Origin: an uncultured Archangium sp.
GTDB taxonomy: Bacteria; Myxococcota; Myxococcia; Myxococcales; Myxococcaceae
Direction of reading: 5' to 3'
DNA: 62,301 nt
Assembly: GCA_903905455.1 (NCBI GenBank)
Contig: CAIVGN010000144.1
Coordinates: forward strand, 1 to 62,301
Shown here: in pieces, positions 24,224 through 35,259 of the stretch
Numbering within the stretch: position 1 is the stretch's first letter
How the letters are laid out: each line of letters opens with the position of its first letter
Program-made: the position numbers and the translations under genes
The notes under the pieces: generated by a model
The model's database searches: none
Told to the model about the DNA's origin: nothing
The model's input: only the letters and a program-made list of their open reading frames with translations

Positions 24224-27022
24224 TCACCCTGCCCGAGAAGTGAGGACGGGCGTAGTCGGCCCTGCCCGGCGCATCACCCAGGCCCGGACCCGCCTCACGT
24301 CGAGCCAGATGCCGAAGGCGCACGAGATCAACACCGCGAGACCCAGCAGGCCGAGGAAGAACATGTCCACCGGGGGCAGGCGCGAGGCGACGTGCAGCGC
24401 CTTGCCCTGGACTCCGGCGGCGAGGGCCGCGACGGGCGTCACCCAGGTGAGCACCCGCGCGAGGAACCGCGAGGGGCGATCTCCGATGGCAGAGGCGAGG
24501 AAGAGCCGCGCCACGCCCAGCACCGAGAGCAGGCCCAGCCCCTTGGCGCCGGTGATCAACAGCTGGTCTTGCCCCGAGAGGTACCCACCCAGGGCCATCA
24601 GCCCGAAGCCGAGCCCGAACAGCCGGCCCCAGTAGGTAGCGACGGTGCGGGGGATCGAGCGGGGAATGGCCACCTGCCCCAGCGTCGCCAGCGCCCACAC
24701 GCCCCAGCGCACGAACTTCGGCAGCGGCACGTCCTTCTCCTGCGCCCAGCTGCGCATCATCTTCTCGATGATCACCCCGGCCCGCCCCATGGAGTCGACC
24801 TGGTGGGCGCGATCGAGGCCCAGATCGTAGGCCGCGCCATCGCGGAAGAACTGCAGGAGCTTCGGCTTGTCATCGAGCACCGCGAGGATCTGCGGAGGCA
24901 GCGGCGAGCCCAGCTTGAGGTGACGCTCGACGAGCCAGGGTTTGAGCATCTCGTGGACGATCTCCCCGTGCGCCCGGGCCACCGCGAGATCATCGCCGCC
25001 GAGCTGGCGAATGATGATCTCCGCCCCATCGAGGCGACCGCACAACACGTCGTGGTGCCGGCGCTGCTCTTCGAGGAAGGCCCCGAAGTGACCGAGGCTG
25101 TTGCCCGCCAGCGGTTCGGCGCGCTTCACCTTCGCGTCGTCGGGGCTGATGCGCACCACGTCGACGTTCACGGCCTCGTCGACCCCGCCGTTCCGCACGA
25201 TGGGGAAAAGCGCCATGTCGTAGTGCTCGAAGTTCTCGTAGCGCGTGCGGGCCGGGTGCGTCGCGGGAAGCGGCCCCAGCTGCGCCCAGACGTCGGTGCT
25301 GGCCTTCTTGAAGGCGTCGATCAAGACGCCGAGCCCCGCGGTGAGCGCTGCTTGCGCCTCCGTCGCGGTCTGCACCGCCAGGTGCACGAGGCTCTGTTCG
25401 CGCACCCTGGGCAGCTGGCTGGCCAGTCGCGCGAGCTCCGCGTCCGAGAGCAGGCCCGTGCGCAGGGTCGCGAGCTTCGGGCCGAGCACGCCGCGCATGT
25501 CCCGCCGCGCCTTGTACAGCGCGTCACACGCGGCCTTGACCACCTTGCGGGCCGCCGCCTCCGGAGCGCCCCCCACCTGGAGCGCGCGGAGCACGAAGCT
25601 CAGCTTGCGCAGCCGGTACTCCACGTCGGCGTCGAGCATCAGCGCGGTGTCACCGGTGGTCAGCGGGTAGCGCGCACGGATCCACAACGTCGCGAGTTCC
25701 TGGAGCACCCCCGCGTGTTCCGGCGTGGTCACCTCGACGGCGGCGCAGATGGCCCCCGACAAGGCCTCGAGCACCGTGGCGATCTTGAGCTGGTGGTACG
25801 CGCCGTAGGCCATACCGTAGCGGGCCGTCAGCTTGAGGCCGTTGCTCTCCTTCCACTCGCTGGCCGAGTAGGCCGCCTTGACGCCCGCCTCGAGCGCGTC
25901 GGCCACCGCCTGCTCGAAGGTCTGGAGCTGCGCGGCCCGCTCGTTGCGCTCGAGCACCCGCTCGAGATCCTCACGAATGGTCTCGTAGCCCGGCAAGGTC
26001 AGCGCCGCGAACACCGTGGCCGCGGCGTCGGGCTTGGTGCCCTGGAGGCGCTGCTGCCGGCCGAGATCGAACTTCTCCGGGTCGGGCTCGACGTACATCA
26101 CCGTGCGCGACACGGGCAGCGCCGACTGCCTGCGGGCGAGCTCGTCGATGGCCAACGAGAACGGCTTGTTGTCGAGCACCCCGCCGTCGATGAACGGCCG
26201 GTTCGCGTAGTCGGCGCCAGTGAAGAGCAGGCGATCGGTCCACCGCGTGGAGCCCGGGCGCGCGGGCTCGATGGACACGGCGTCGTTCCAGGTGAAGGGC
26301 TCGAAGGCCGCGGGGAACGACGACGTGCAGCGCGAGGCGAAGGCCAGCAACGGGTTCTCGGCCCGGGCGAACTCCACGGGGGCGGGGTCACCACGCGCGG
26401 TGAAGTGAAAGCGCTGCCGGTGGCGCTTCTCGCGGGCGACGGCGTTCAAGACCGGGAGGCGGATCAGCTCGCCGTGCACGTCGGTGGTGGTCACGAAGAG
26501 ATCGACGCGCGAGGGATCGTAGCGACCGGTGGTGCCCACCTCGTCCATCTGGTCGAAGGCGGCGAGCAGGCGGCGGTAGAGGTGCCCCCCGTTGAGCAGC
26601 GAGACCGGGGGCTCGTTGGGTGGCGGCGTGGTGCCCGTGGCGGCCTGCGAGTCGTTGAGCAGCTTCGCGAGGTCCCCCTCCTTCACCCAGAGATCGATGA
26701 TCGGATCGAGCGAGAGGTTGTGCGCCAGCGCCTTGGCGAGGAACACCCCGTTGATGCCACCCGCCGAGGTGCCGCTGATGATGTCGATGGTGACGCGCGT
26801 GGTGAGCACGCCGTCGCGCGAGGCGAGCTCGCGGTAGATCTCCTCGACGCCGTTGAGCTGCTTCGCGGAGAGGCCGGCCTGGTCGGGCTGGGTCATCGAG
26901 GGCGCCGTGGCGCGCACCACGCCGAGCAGTTCCCTCGCCACCCCCGCGATGTAGATGGCGAGTGAAACCCCGCCGTACATCACCACTGCCAGGCGCTTCT
27001 CTTCGTTGAAGTCGGCTTGCAC
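24224..27022 (-). CDS. patatin-like phospholipase with C-terminal membrane segments
   Basis: A 932-residue protein with an N-terminal patatin domain and a long C-terminal part (DUF3376-like). The catalytic dyad is intact: Ser86 in GTSAGGING and Asp279 in FIDGGVLDNKPF. The start contains the conserved YGGVSLAIYI segment typical of this large patatin subgroup. The last 200 residues contain several membrane helices (about 750-765, 785-800, 825-845 and 890-910), so the enzyme probably sits on the inner membrane. Expected activity is hydrolysis of phospholipid acyl esters. GTG start at 27022. A 147-base gap separates it from the small Cys protein gene. Confidence 0.88.
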   Translation of the reverse strand: MQADFNEEKRLAVVMYGGVSLAIYIAGVARELLGVVRATAPSMTQPDQAGLSAKQLNGVEEIYRELASRDGVLTTRVTIDIISGTSAGGINGVFLAKALAHNLSLDPIIDLWVKEGDLAKLLNDSQAATGTTPPPNEPPVSLLNGGHLYRRLLAAFDQMDEVGTTGRYDPSRVDLFVTTTDVHGELIRLPVLNAVAREKRHRQRFHFTARGDPAPVEFARAENPLLAFASRCTSSFPAAFEPFTWNDAVSIEPARPGSTRWTDRLLFTGADYANRPFIDGGVLDNKPFSLAIDELARRQSALPVSRTVMYVEPDPEKFDLGRQQRLQGTKPDAAATVFAALTLPGYETIREDLERVLERNERAAQLQTFEQAVADALEAGVKAAYSASEWKESNGLKLTARYGMAYGAYHQLKIATVLEALSGAICAAVEVTTPEHAGVLQELATLWIRARYPLTTGDTALMLDADVEYRLRKLSFVLRALQVGGAPEAAARKVVKAACDALYKARRDMRGVLGPKLATLRTGLLSDAELARLASQLPRVREQSLVHLAVQTATEAQAALTAGLGVLIDAFKKASTDVWAQLGPLPATHPARTRYENFEHYDMALFPIVRNGGVDEAVNVDVVRISPDDAKVKRAEPLAGNSLGHFGAFLEEQRRHHDVLCGRLDGAEIIIRQLGGDDLAVARAHGEIVHEMLKPWLVERHLKLGSPLPPQILAVLDDKPKLLQFFRDGAAYDLGLDRAHQVDSMGRAGVIIEKMMRSWAQEKDVPLPKFVRWGVWALATLGQVAIPRSIPRTVATYWGRLFGLGFGLMALGGYLSGQDQLLITGAKGLGLLSVLGVARLFLASAIGDRPSRFLARVLTWVTPVAALAAGVQGKALHVASRLPPVDMFFLGLLGLAVLISCAFGIWLDVRRVRAWVMRRAGPTTPVLTSRAG

Positions 27023-27082
27023 CTCGCGGTTTTAGCCTCATCAACCGGCGCTGCGGGCCACGACTTCGCGTAGACGGCCCTC

Positions 27083-27730
27083 ATGCCGACCCGCGAAGTC
27101 CACGCCACCGAGGGGATCGCCTGGCTCGAGGCCCAACGCTTCGGCCCGGAGGTCGCGGTGGTCACCTCGATGCCCGACAGCTCGGAGATCCCCTCGCTGG
27201 GCTTCGCCGGTTGGCGCCAGTGGTTCATCGACACCTCGGCGTTGATCTGCCGGCAGCTGAGCGATGAAGGCGTAGCCATCTTCTACCAGACCGACGTGAA
27301 GCTCGACGGCCGCTGGGTCGACAAGAGCTTCCTGGTCTCGCTCGGCGCCGAGCAGGCCGGGAGCTCCTGCCTCTGGCACAAGGTCATCTGCCGCGCGCCC
27401 GCGGGGATCATCACCTTCGGCCGCCCGGCCTACGCGCACCTGCTGTGCTTCTCGCGCACCAAGCGCCTGGAGAAGGGGCAGTCGTTCGCCGACGTGCTCC
27501 CGCGCCTGGGCGAGATGACCTGGGCCCGCGCCATGGGCCTCGAGGCCTGCGAGGCCATCGCGCAGTTCCTGGTGAAGCACACCGCGACGAAGACCGTGGT
27601 CGACCCCTTCTGTGGCGTGGGCACCATGCTCGCCGTGGCCAACCAGCACGGCCTCGACGCGGTGGGGGTGGAGCTGTCAGCCAAGCGGGCCGAGAAGGCG
27701 CGGAACCTCGTGCTGCGCCCGACCGTGTAG
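27083..27730 (+). CDS. SAM-dependent methyltransferase-like protein
   Basis: A 215-residue protein with the SAM-binding motif DPFCGVGTMLAVAN close to its C-terminus, followed by VGVELSAKRAEKARNL (motif II). A TSMPDSSEIP segment lies near the N-terminus, about 145 residues before the SAM motif; it stands where a permuted methyltransferase would carry its DPPY-like catalytic motif, but the match is weak. Motif order therefore resembles circularly permuted DNA/RNA amino-methyltransferases, though there is no target-recognition domain and no restriction gene nearby. Substrate unknown. ATG at 27083, divergent from the patatin gene. Confidence 0.7.
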   Translation: MPTREVHATEGIAWLEAQRFGPEVAVVTSMPDSSEIPSLGFAGWRQWFIDTSALICRQLSDEGVAIFYQTDVKLDGRWVDKSFLVSLGAEQAGSSCLWHKVICRAPAGIITFGRPAYAHLLCFSRTKRLEKGQSFADVLPRLGEMTWARAMGLEACEAIAQFLVKHTATKTVVDPFCGVGTMLAVANQHGLDAVGVELSAKRAEKARNLVLRPTV

Positions 27731-27739
27731 CTTCGCTGC

Positions 27740-27994
27740 ATGGGCATCCCCTGCAACGAGCATTTCATCGACGCGAGCGCGGTCTGCGTGCGGTGCGGTC
27801 GCGGCATGTGCGAGCAGTGCATCGCCGCGGAAGGGGTGTGCTCGCAGTGCCTCTCCGGCGGGGGCCCGCGCTACGTGCCACCGTCCACTGGGCTGTGGCG
27901 GTGGGTGATGATGACCTTCATCACCCTCGCGGTGTTCGCGGGCGGCTGCGCTGGCTGCGTGCACTGGCTGGGCACGTGGGACTTCCACACCTGA
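27740..27994 (+). CDS. small zinc-finger (B-box-like) membrane protein
   Basis: An 84-residue protein that starts nine bases after the methyltransferase-like gene. The first 40 residues hold a double Cys/His cluster (C5-x2-H8, C16-x2-C19, C24-x2-C27 and C34-x2-C37) resembling a B-box or related treble zinc-binding fold. Residues about 50-73 form one membrane helix (VMMTFITLAVFAGGCAGC), and the tail is short. In related proteins such a finger precedes a membrane domain, but the role is unknown. It ends two bases from the convergent VapC-like toxin gene. Confidence 0.7.
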   Translation: MGIPCNEHFIDASAVCVRCGRGMCEQCIAAEGVCSQCLSGGGPRYVPPSTGLWRWVMMTFITLAVFAGGCAGCVHWLGTWDFHT

Positions 27995-27996
27995 CG

Positions 27997-28371
27997 TCAG
28001 ACGCCCAGGACTCGCACGCTGCGGAAGTGGCGCTGGAGCGCGGTGAGATCGTCGACGTCGGAGGTGAGCACCACGTCGCCCCGCCGCGCGGCCGAGGCCA
28101 TGACGATCGCGTCGATGGTGGTCGCCGAGGGAATCGCCGCGAGGGCCTCACCCGCCAGCTTCGAGAGTGACTCGTCGAGGACCTCGAGCTCGAAGGCCGC
28201 GAGGATGTCCTCCGCCACCGCGCTTCGTCCCCGCCACCACTCGGCCACCACCGCGGCCGGCACCGTCATCCGCACGGCATCCCTCGAGGCGATGGTGACG
28301 ATCTGACGGATGCGCTGGCGACGGCGCTCGAGCGCGAAGAGCGCCCCGGTGTCGAGCGTCAACCCCGCCAT
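27997..28371 (-). CDS. PIN-domain toxin (VapC family)
   Basis: A 124-residue PIN ribonuclease. The acidic active-site residues are Asp7 (LTLDTGALFAL), Glu44 (VVAEWW), Asp87 (TTIDAIVMASA) and Asp105 (VLTSDVDDL). VapC toxins cut specific tRNAs or rRNA and are held inactive by their antitoxin. The ATG at 28371 lies 13 bases inside the end of the upstream gene, the usual arrangement of vapBC pairs. Target RNA unknown. Confidence 0.9.
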   Translation of the reverse strand: MAGLTLDTGALFALERRRQRIRQIVTIASRDAVRMTVPAAVVAEWWRGRSAVAEDILAAFELEVLDESLSKLAGEALAAIPSATTIDAIVMASAARRGDVVLTSDVDDLTALQRHFRSVRVLGV

Positions 28372-28583
28372 ATCGATCGAATCTCGGCCGCGACCTCGTC
28401 GGGCACGTCGGCGTCCTTGCCGAAGGACTTGATGAGCCGGTCTTGCGCCTCGCGCTGACGGAGCAAGCGCGTTGCCTCCGCGAGCACCGAGGAGACCGTC
28501 TCGTGCTGCTCGCGGGCACGGCGGCGCAGCCAGCGGAGATCGTCCGCGGTGACGGAGACGCTGATTTTCTGGGCGTTGGCCAT
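28359..28583 (-). CDS. VapB-type antitoxin
   Basis: A 74-residue protein. The N-terminus (KISVSVTADDLRWLRRRA) resembles a ribbon-helix-helix DNA-binding fold: a short beta strand followed by two helices. The C-terminal half is acidic and would wrap the toxin (DADVPDEVAAEIRSIWRG). It overlaps the toxin gene by 13 bases. An 18-base palindrome lies three bases before its ATG (28587-28604) and contains its ribosome binding site, so binding there would block both transcription and translation. Confidence 0.82.
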   Translation of the reverse strand: MANAQKISVSVTADDLRWLRRRAREQHETVSSVLAEATRLLRQREAQDRLIKSFGKDADVPDEVAAEIRSIWRG

Positions 28584-28586
28584 GAA

Positions 28587-28604
28587 TTGCTACCTCGGTA
28601 GCAA
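28587..28604. promoter_or_regulatory. palindromic operator of the VapBC pair
   Basis: TTGCTACC (28587-28594), TC, GGTAGCAA (28597-28604): perfect eight-base arms with a two-base centre. It is three bases upstream of the antitoxin ATG and holds its GAGG ribosome binding site. Toxin-antitoxin pairs are normally autorepressed through such sites. Confidence 0.65.
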
Positions 28605-28649
28605 GGCTGCCCACCCGGGAACTGGCGGGCCAAGACGGGGAGCGACGTT

Positions 28650-28673
28650 CCCTCACCCTTCGGGGGGCGAGGG
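28650..28673. repeat. short hairpin in the vapB-uvrA gap
   Basis: CCCTCACCC, TTCG, GGGGGCGAGGG: arms pair over most of their length with one mismatch and a stable UUCG-type loop. No T-run follows on either strand, so it is not an obvious terminator. It resembles a short palindromic repeat like the one at 13248-13288. Confidence 0.45.
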
Positions 28674-28685
28674 ATGTCTTGACCT

Positions 28686-28697
28686 GAACGCGCGTTC
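28686..28697. promoter_or_regulatory. uvrA: GAAC-N4-GTTC palindrome upstream of uvrA (candidate SOS box)
   Basis: GAACGCGCGTTC is a perfect 12-base palindrome that ends 16 bases before the uvrA ATG. It fits the GAAC-N4-GTTC LexA box known from Gram-positive bacteria. The LexA box of this lineage may be different, so the assignment is tentative. Confidence 0.45.
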
Positions 28698-28713
28698 CGG
28701 AACAAGTCGGCCC

Positions 28714-31578
<2,865 letters not shown>

Positions 31579-31584
31579 GGCCCG

Positions 31585-33141
31585 TCAGGACTTCCGGTAG
31601 TAGTCGCCGACCGTGTAGCGCCGCGCGTAGAGCCCGAAGGCCGCGGCGGCCACGAAGGCGAAGGCTGCGAAGAAGTACATCTGGGTGGCGATGACGCTCC
31701 AACCCTGGGCCTTGATGGCCGAGGTCACCCCGTCGTTCTTCACGCTCGCGTTGACCAGCAGCACCCACAGGTTGCCGATGGTCACCGAGAGGCTCCAGAA
31801 GGCCATCAGCACGCTCTTCATGCGCGCCGGAGCCTGCGAGTAGGCGAACTCCAGGCCCGTGGCCGAGACCAGCACCTCGCCGAAGGTGAGCAGCGCGTAG
31901 GGGATGATCTGCCAGAGGATGGGCAGGCTCTGCCCGCCGTCGAGCGCGAGCTGGATGGAGCCCACCACGATCCACGAGAGGCCCGAGAAGGCGATGCCCA
32001 GGCCCATGCGCCGCAGCGCCGTCGGCTCCACGCCCCGCTTCCGGAGCCCCGGGTAGAGCACCAGGTTGTTGAAGGGGATGAGCAGCATCACCAGCAGCGG
32101 GTTGAGCGCCTGCATCTGCGAGGCGGTGGTGAACCAGCCCCAGCCCGGCAGCTGCATCGACTTGGCCTGGAGGATCCACGTCGAGGCCTTCTGATCGAAC
32201 AGCGACCAGAACGGCGTCACCAGCGCGAAGAGCACCAGCACCCGCAGCACGGCCTTCACCCCGTCCACGTCCTCATCGGGGTGCTTGCCGCGCGCGTTCT
32301 CGATGCGCAGCCACACGCCCGCCCCGGCGAAGACCAGGAAGATCACCAGCGAAAGGCAGATGGTCGCCACCGGCCCCAGCGCCGGCCACAGCGCGAAGGC
32401 CGCCAGCGAGGCCACGTCACCGAGGAGGAAGAGCACCGTGCCCGCGTTGAGCCCGCCGCCCGAGAAGAGCGCGGTGCGGCACACCGAGAGGAACCCGTTG
32501 GGGTCCTTGCCCGCCGGCGCCACGTTCACGTAGCGGTTGCGCCCCGCGAAGAAGACCACCGTGCTCAGCGCCATCAAGATCGCCGGCACCCCGAAGGCCA
32601 GCCGCGCGTAGCCCGACTTGAGCAGCGGGGGGATGAGCAGCGAGGCGAAGAACGAGCCGAAGTTGATGATGAAATAGAAGGCGTCGAACACCAGCTTCGC
32701 CAGGTGCTTGTTGGTCTGGTCGAACTGGTCGCCCACGAAGGCCGACACGCACGGCTTGATGCCGCCGCTGCCCAGCGCGATGAGGAAGAGCCCGGCGTAG
32801 AAGCCCGTCTTCGACTCGATGCTGAAGGCCAGGAGCCCCTGCCCCACGCAGTACACCAGCGAGAGCCAGAAGATGGTCCGGTACTTGCCCAGGAAGCGGT
32901 CCGAGAGGAAGCCGCCCAGCAGGGGGAAGAAGTACACGCCCATCACGAAGACGTGGAAGACCTCCTTCGCCGCGGGCTGGCGGTCGGCCTCGGCCAGCGA
33001 GATGAGCAGGTAGCCCACGAGGAAGTCCGTGAGCACGTTGCGCATGCCGTAGAAGCTGAAGCGCTCGCACGCCTCGTTGCCGATGATGAAGGGGATCTGC
33101 CGCGGCATCGTGCCGGGCACCTGCGCTGCGGTGGTGCTCAT
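31585..33141 (-). CDS. proton-dependent oligopeptide transporter (POT/PTR2), copy 1
   Basis: Major-facilitator peptide:proton symporter of the inner membrane, 518 residues, with about 12-14 helices. The ExxERF proton-coupling motif is present as NEACERFSFYGMR near residue 23, and the PTR2 signature appears as GSGGIKPCVSAFVGDQF near residue 125. It is the last gene of a three-gene minus-strand group (POT2, UPF0158, POT1) with spacings of 14 and 10 bases. It takes up di- or tripeptides, which fits an organism that lives on digested prey protein; that ecological link is inference. Confidence 0.92.
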   Translation of the reverse strand: MSTTAAQVPGTMPRQIPFIIGNEACERFSFYGMRNVLTDFLVGYLLISLAEADRQPAAKEVFHVFVMGVYFFPLLGGFLSDRFLGKYRTIFWLSLVYCVGQGLLAFSIESKTGFYAGLFLIALGSGGIKPCVSAFVGDQFDQTNKHLAKLVFDAFYFIINFGSFFASLLIPPLLKSGYARLAFGVPAILMALSTVVFFAGRNRYVNVAPAGKDPNGFLSVCRTALFSGGGLNAGTVLFLLGDVASLAAFALWPALGPVATICLSLVIFLVFAGAGVWLRIENARGKHPDEDVDGVKAVLRVLVLFALVTPFWSLFDQKASTWILQAKSMQLPGWGWFTTASQMQALNPLLVMLLIPFNNLVLYPGLRKRGVEPTALRRMGLGIAFSGLSWIVVGSIQLALDGGQSLPILWQIIPYALLTFGEVLVSATGLEFAYSQAPARMKSVLMAFWSLSVTIGNLWVLLVNASVKNDGVTSAIKAQGWSVIATQMYFFAAFAFVAAAAFGLYARRYTVGDYYRKS

Positions 33142-33151
33142 GGGGGCCCCT

Positions 33152-33607
33152 TCAGGCGGCGCGCGCGCCGGCGAGCCAGCCGTGGCCGGCCAGCCACTTC
33201 GTCACGCGCTGCAGACAACGGTCCTGCCGAAATGCGTGCCAGCGCGATTGCTGCTCGGGCAGCCACGAGAGCGCTGCCTTGAAGCGCTTCTCGGGTCGCG
33301 CTGCCGACAGCGCGATTTCCAGCGACTCCTTCAACTGCGCGTCGGTCACCGAGTCGGCGAAGGTGCGCATGTCGTCGACGGAGTGCTGCGCATCTGCGGG
33401 CGGCACCACGATGAAGCGCACCGGGTCGGTCTCGATCTCGGTCGCCGTCAGCCCGTCATGATCAGCCGGCTCGTACTCACGCGTGACGAGGATCACCCCG
33501 CCCGTCTGCGAGTCGAGGTACCACTGCAGATCGGCCGCCTCCGCCTCGAAGGCGATGGTGAGCTCTTCCAGGTCGACCGCGAGGGTGCGCAGTGGCGTTT
33601 GGTTCAA
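33152..33607 (-). CDS. UPF0158 family protein
   Basis: A 151-residue soluble protein of the UPF0158 family (start of the domain: EELTIAFEAEAADLQWYLDSQTG, given here by its parts LEELTIAF and WYLDSQTGGVI). It has the family pattern of a beta segment followed by an acidic region and a helix with ESLEIALSAARPEKRFKAAL. Function unknown. The gene starts at TTG 33607, with GGAG five bases upstream, and is placed tightly between two peptide transporter genes, which suggests co-expression but not a defined role. Confidence 0.75.
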   Translation of the reverse strand: MNQTPLRTLAVDLEELTIAFEAEAADLQWYLDSQTGGVILVTREYEPADHDGLTATEIETDPVRFIVVPPADAQHSVDDMRTFADSVTDAQLKESLEIALSAARPEKRFKAALSWLPEQQSRWHAFRQDRCLQRVTKWLAGHGWLAGARAA

Positions 33608-33621
33608 GAGGGCTCCGACCT

Positions 33622-35211
33622 TCAGACCGCCGCCGCACCCTCGTCGGTGCGCACGAAGTCCTGCTCTTTGTAGAACTTCGCGTAGACGGCGAAGAGCGCC
33701 GCCGCGACCCAGATGATGGCGATGAAGAAGTAGTAGTAGGCGGAGCCGACCAGCGAATAGGTCGACAGCTCGGCCTTGGCGCCCATGGTGCCCGTCGACG
33801 CCACTGCGTTGCGCGCGGGGTCCATGATGCGCAGCCGCGAGCCCTGGATCTCGGCGACGAGGAAGGTGCCCGCGAGATCCCGGCCCTTGGTGTTCTTCAC
33901 GCCCGTCTCACCGGTGAAGTCGAGCTTCTGGCCGACGACGAACTGCGAGGCCTCGTCGAGCGTCACCCACGTCTCTGCGCCCGACTCGATGTTCGTCGCG
34001 TGCACCGGCTTGACGATCGCGAAGTTGATGGCCGCCACCAGGAAGTTGCCGAGGCTCGTCGAGAGCAGGAACAGCGCCATCACGAAGCTCTTGATGCGCA
34101 GCGGCGCCTGCTTGTACGAAAACTCGAGCGCCGTCACCGATACCAGCAACTCGGCCGCGGTGAGGATGAAGTACGCCAGGAACTGCCACCAGACCGACAC
34201 GGTGTTGCCCATCATGATCTGGTCTTCGAGCCAGCCCACCACGAGGAACGAGGTGCCCATCACCACCATGCCCGCGCCGATCTTGCGCAAGGGGGTGACT
34301 TTCACGAACTTGTTCACGAAGGGAAACACGCCGTACGAGAACACCGGGGCCAACAGCAGAATGAAGATGCCGTTGACCACCTGCACCTGCGGCGCCTTCA
34401 ACGTGAAGAGACCGAAGATCGACTTGTCCATCAGCGGCGACTGCGCCTGCAGCACGAGCGCGCCGCCGTTCGACTGGTCCCACAACATCCAGAACAGCGC
34501 GACGAAGACGTACAGCACGGCCAGGCGGCCGATCAGCCCAAGGCCCGTGGGCGAGAACACTTCTTTGACCCAGGCCTTACCCGCCGGCGGCACCTTCACG
34601 TAGCGGGCGCGACCCGCGATGAAGATCAGCGTGGCGGTGACCATCATGATCGCCGGTGCGCCGAAGGCCCACTTCGGGCCCCAGTTCGGGTTGTCGAGGA
34701 GTTCAGGGCACAGCACGATCGAGATCGACGAGCCGGCGTTGATGGCCATGTAGAACATCGAGAACGCGCGCTCGATGAGGTGCGAGTTCTTCGCGTCGAA
34801 CTGATCACCGACGTTCGTCGACACGCACGGCTTGATGCCGCCGGTGCCCAGCGCCACCAACCCGAGGCTGGCGACCAACGCGAACTCGCTGCTCCCGAAG
34901 AGGGCCAGCGACACGCAGCCCGTCGCATAGAAGATCGAAAAGACGAAGATGGTGCGGAACTTGCCCCAGAAGACGTCCGAGATGACCGCGCCCACGAGGG
35001 GGAAGAGGTACGCCGCGGTCTTGAAGAGCGCCTGCCACGCGAGCGCCTTCCCGTCGGTGAACTTCATCTGGCTGACCATGTAGGCAACCAGGATCGAGTT
35101 GATGCCGTAGAAGCAGAAGCGCTCGGCGAACTCGTTGCTGACGATGTACCAGATGCTCGAAGGCATCTTGTTGCTCGTGGCCACTTCGGGGGTCGTCGCG
35201 GGGGCTGTCAT
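33622..35211 (-). CDS. proton-dependent oligopeptide transporter (POT/PTR2), copy 2 with loop insertion
   Basis: Second POT transporter of the group, 529 residues. It has NEFAERFCFYGINS (ExxERF) near residue 25 and GTGGIKPCVSTNVGDQF. Compared with copy 1 it carries an extra hydrophilic stretch of about 80 residues (roughly 400-480: beta-rich, with QFVVGQKLDFTG and RDLAGTFLVAEIQGSRLRI) between the penultimate and last membrane helices. The segment looks like a small folded beta domain and is on the side facing the periplasm if helix count is normal. It is the first gene of the group; ATG at 35211. Confidence 0.9.
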   Translation of the reverse strand: MTAPATTPEVATSNKMPSSIWYIVSNEFAERFCFYGINSILVAYMVSQMKFTDGKALAWQALFKTAAYLFPLVGAVISDVFWGKFRTIFVFSIFYATGCVSLALFGSSEFALVASLGLVALGTGGIKPCVSTNVGDQFDAKNSHLIERAFSMFYMAINAGSSISIVLCPELLDNPNWGPKWAFGAPAIMMVTATLIFIAGRARYVKVPPAGKAWVKEVFSPTGLGLIGRLAVLYVFVALFWMLWDQSNGGALVLQAQSPLMDKSIFGLFTLKAPQVQVVNGIFILLLAPVFSYGVFPFVNKFVKVTPLRKIGAGMVVMGTSFLVVGWLEDQIMMGNTVSVWWQFLAYFILTAAELLVSVTALEFSYKQAPLRIKSFVMALFLLSTSLGNFLVAAINFAIVKPVHATNIESGAETWVTLDEASQFVVGQKLDFTGETGVKNTKGRDLAGTFLVAEIQGSRLRIMDPARNAVASTGTMGAKAELSTYSLVGSAYYYFFIAIIWVAAALFAVYAKFYKEQDFVRTDEGAAAV

Positions 35212-35259
35212 CGGTCGGGCCCCATAGCAGCGTCCCGGCCAGACGGGTAGTCACCCGAA

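Noticed and set aside
27083-27730. A restriction-modification system around the methyltransferase-like gene
   Set aside because: No nuclease, specificity subunit or target-recognition domain is present beside it.
28650-28673. Intrinsic terminator for vapBC or an upstream transcript
   Set aside because: No T-run follows on either strand and vapBC is transcribed away from it.
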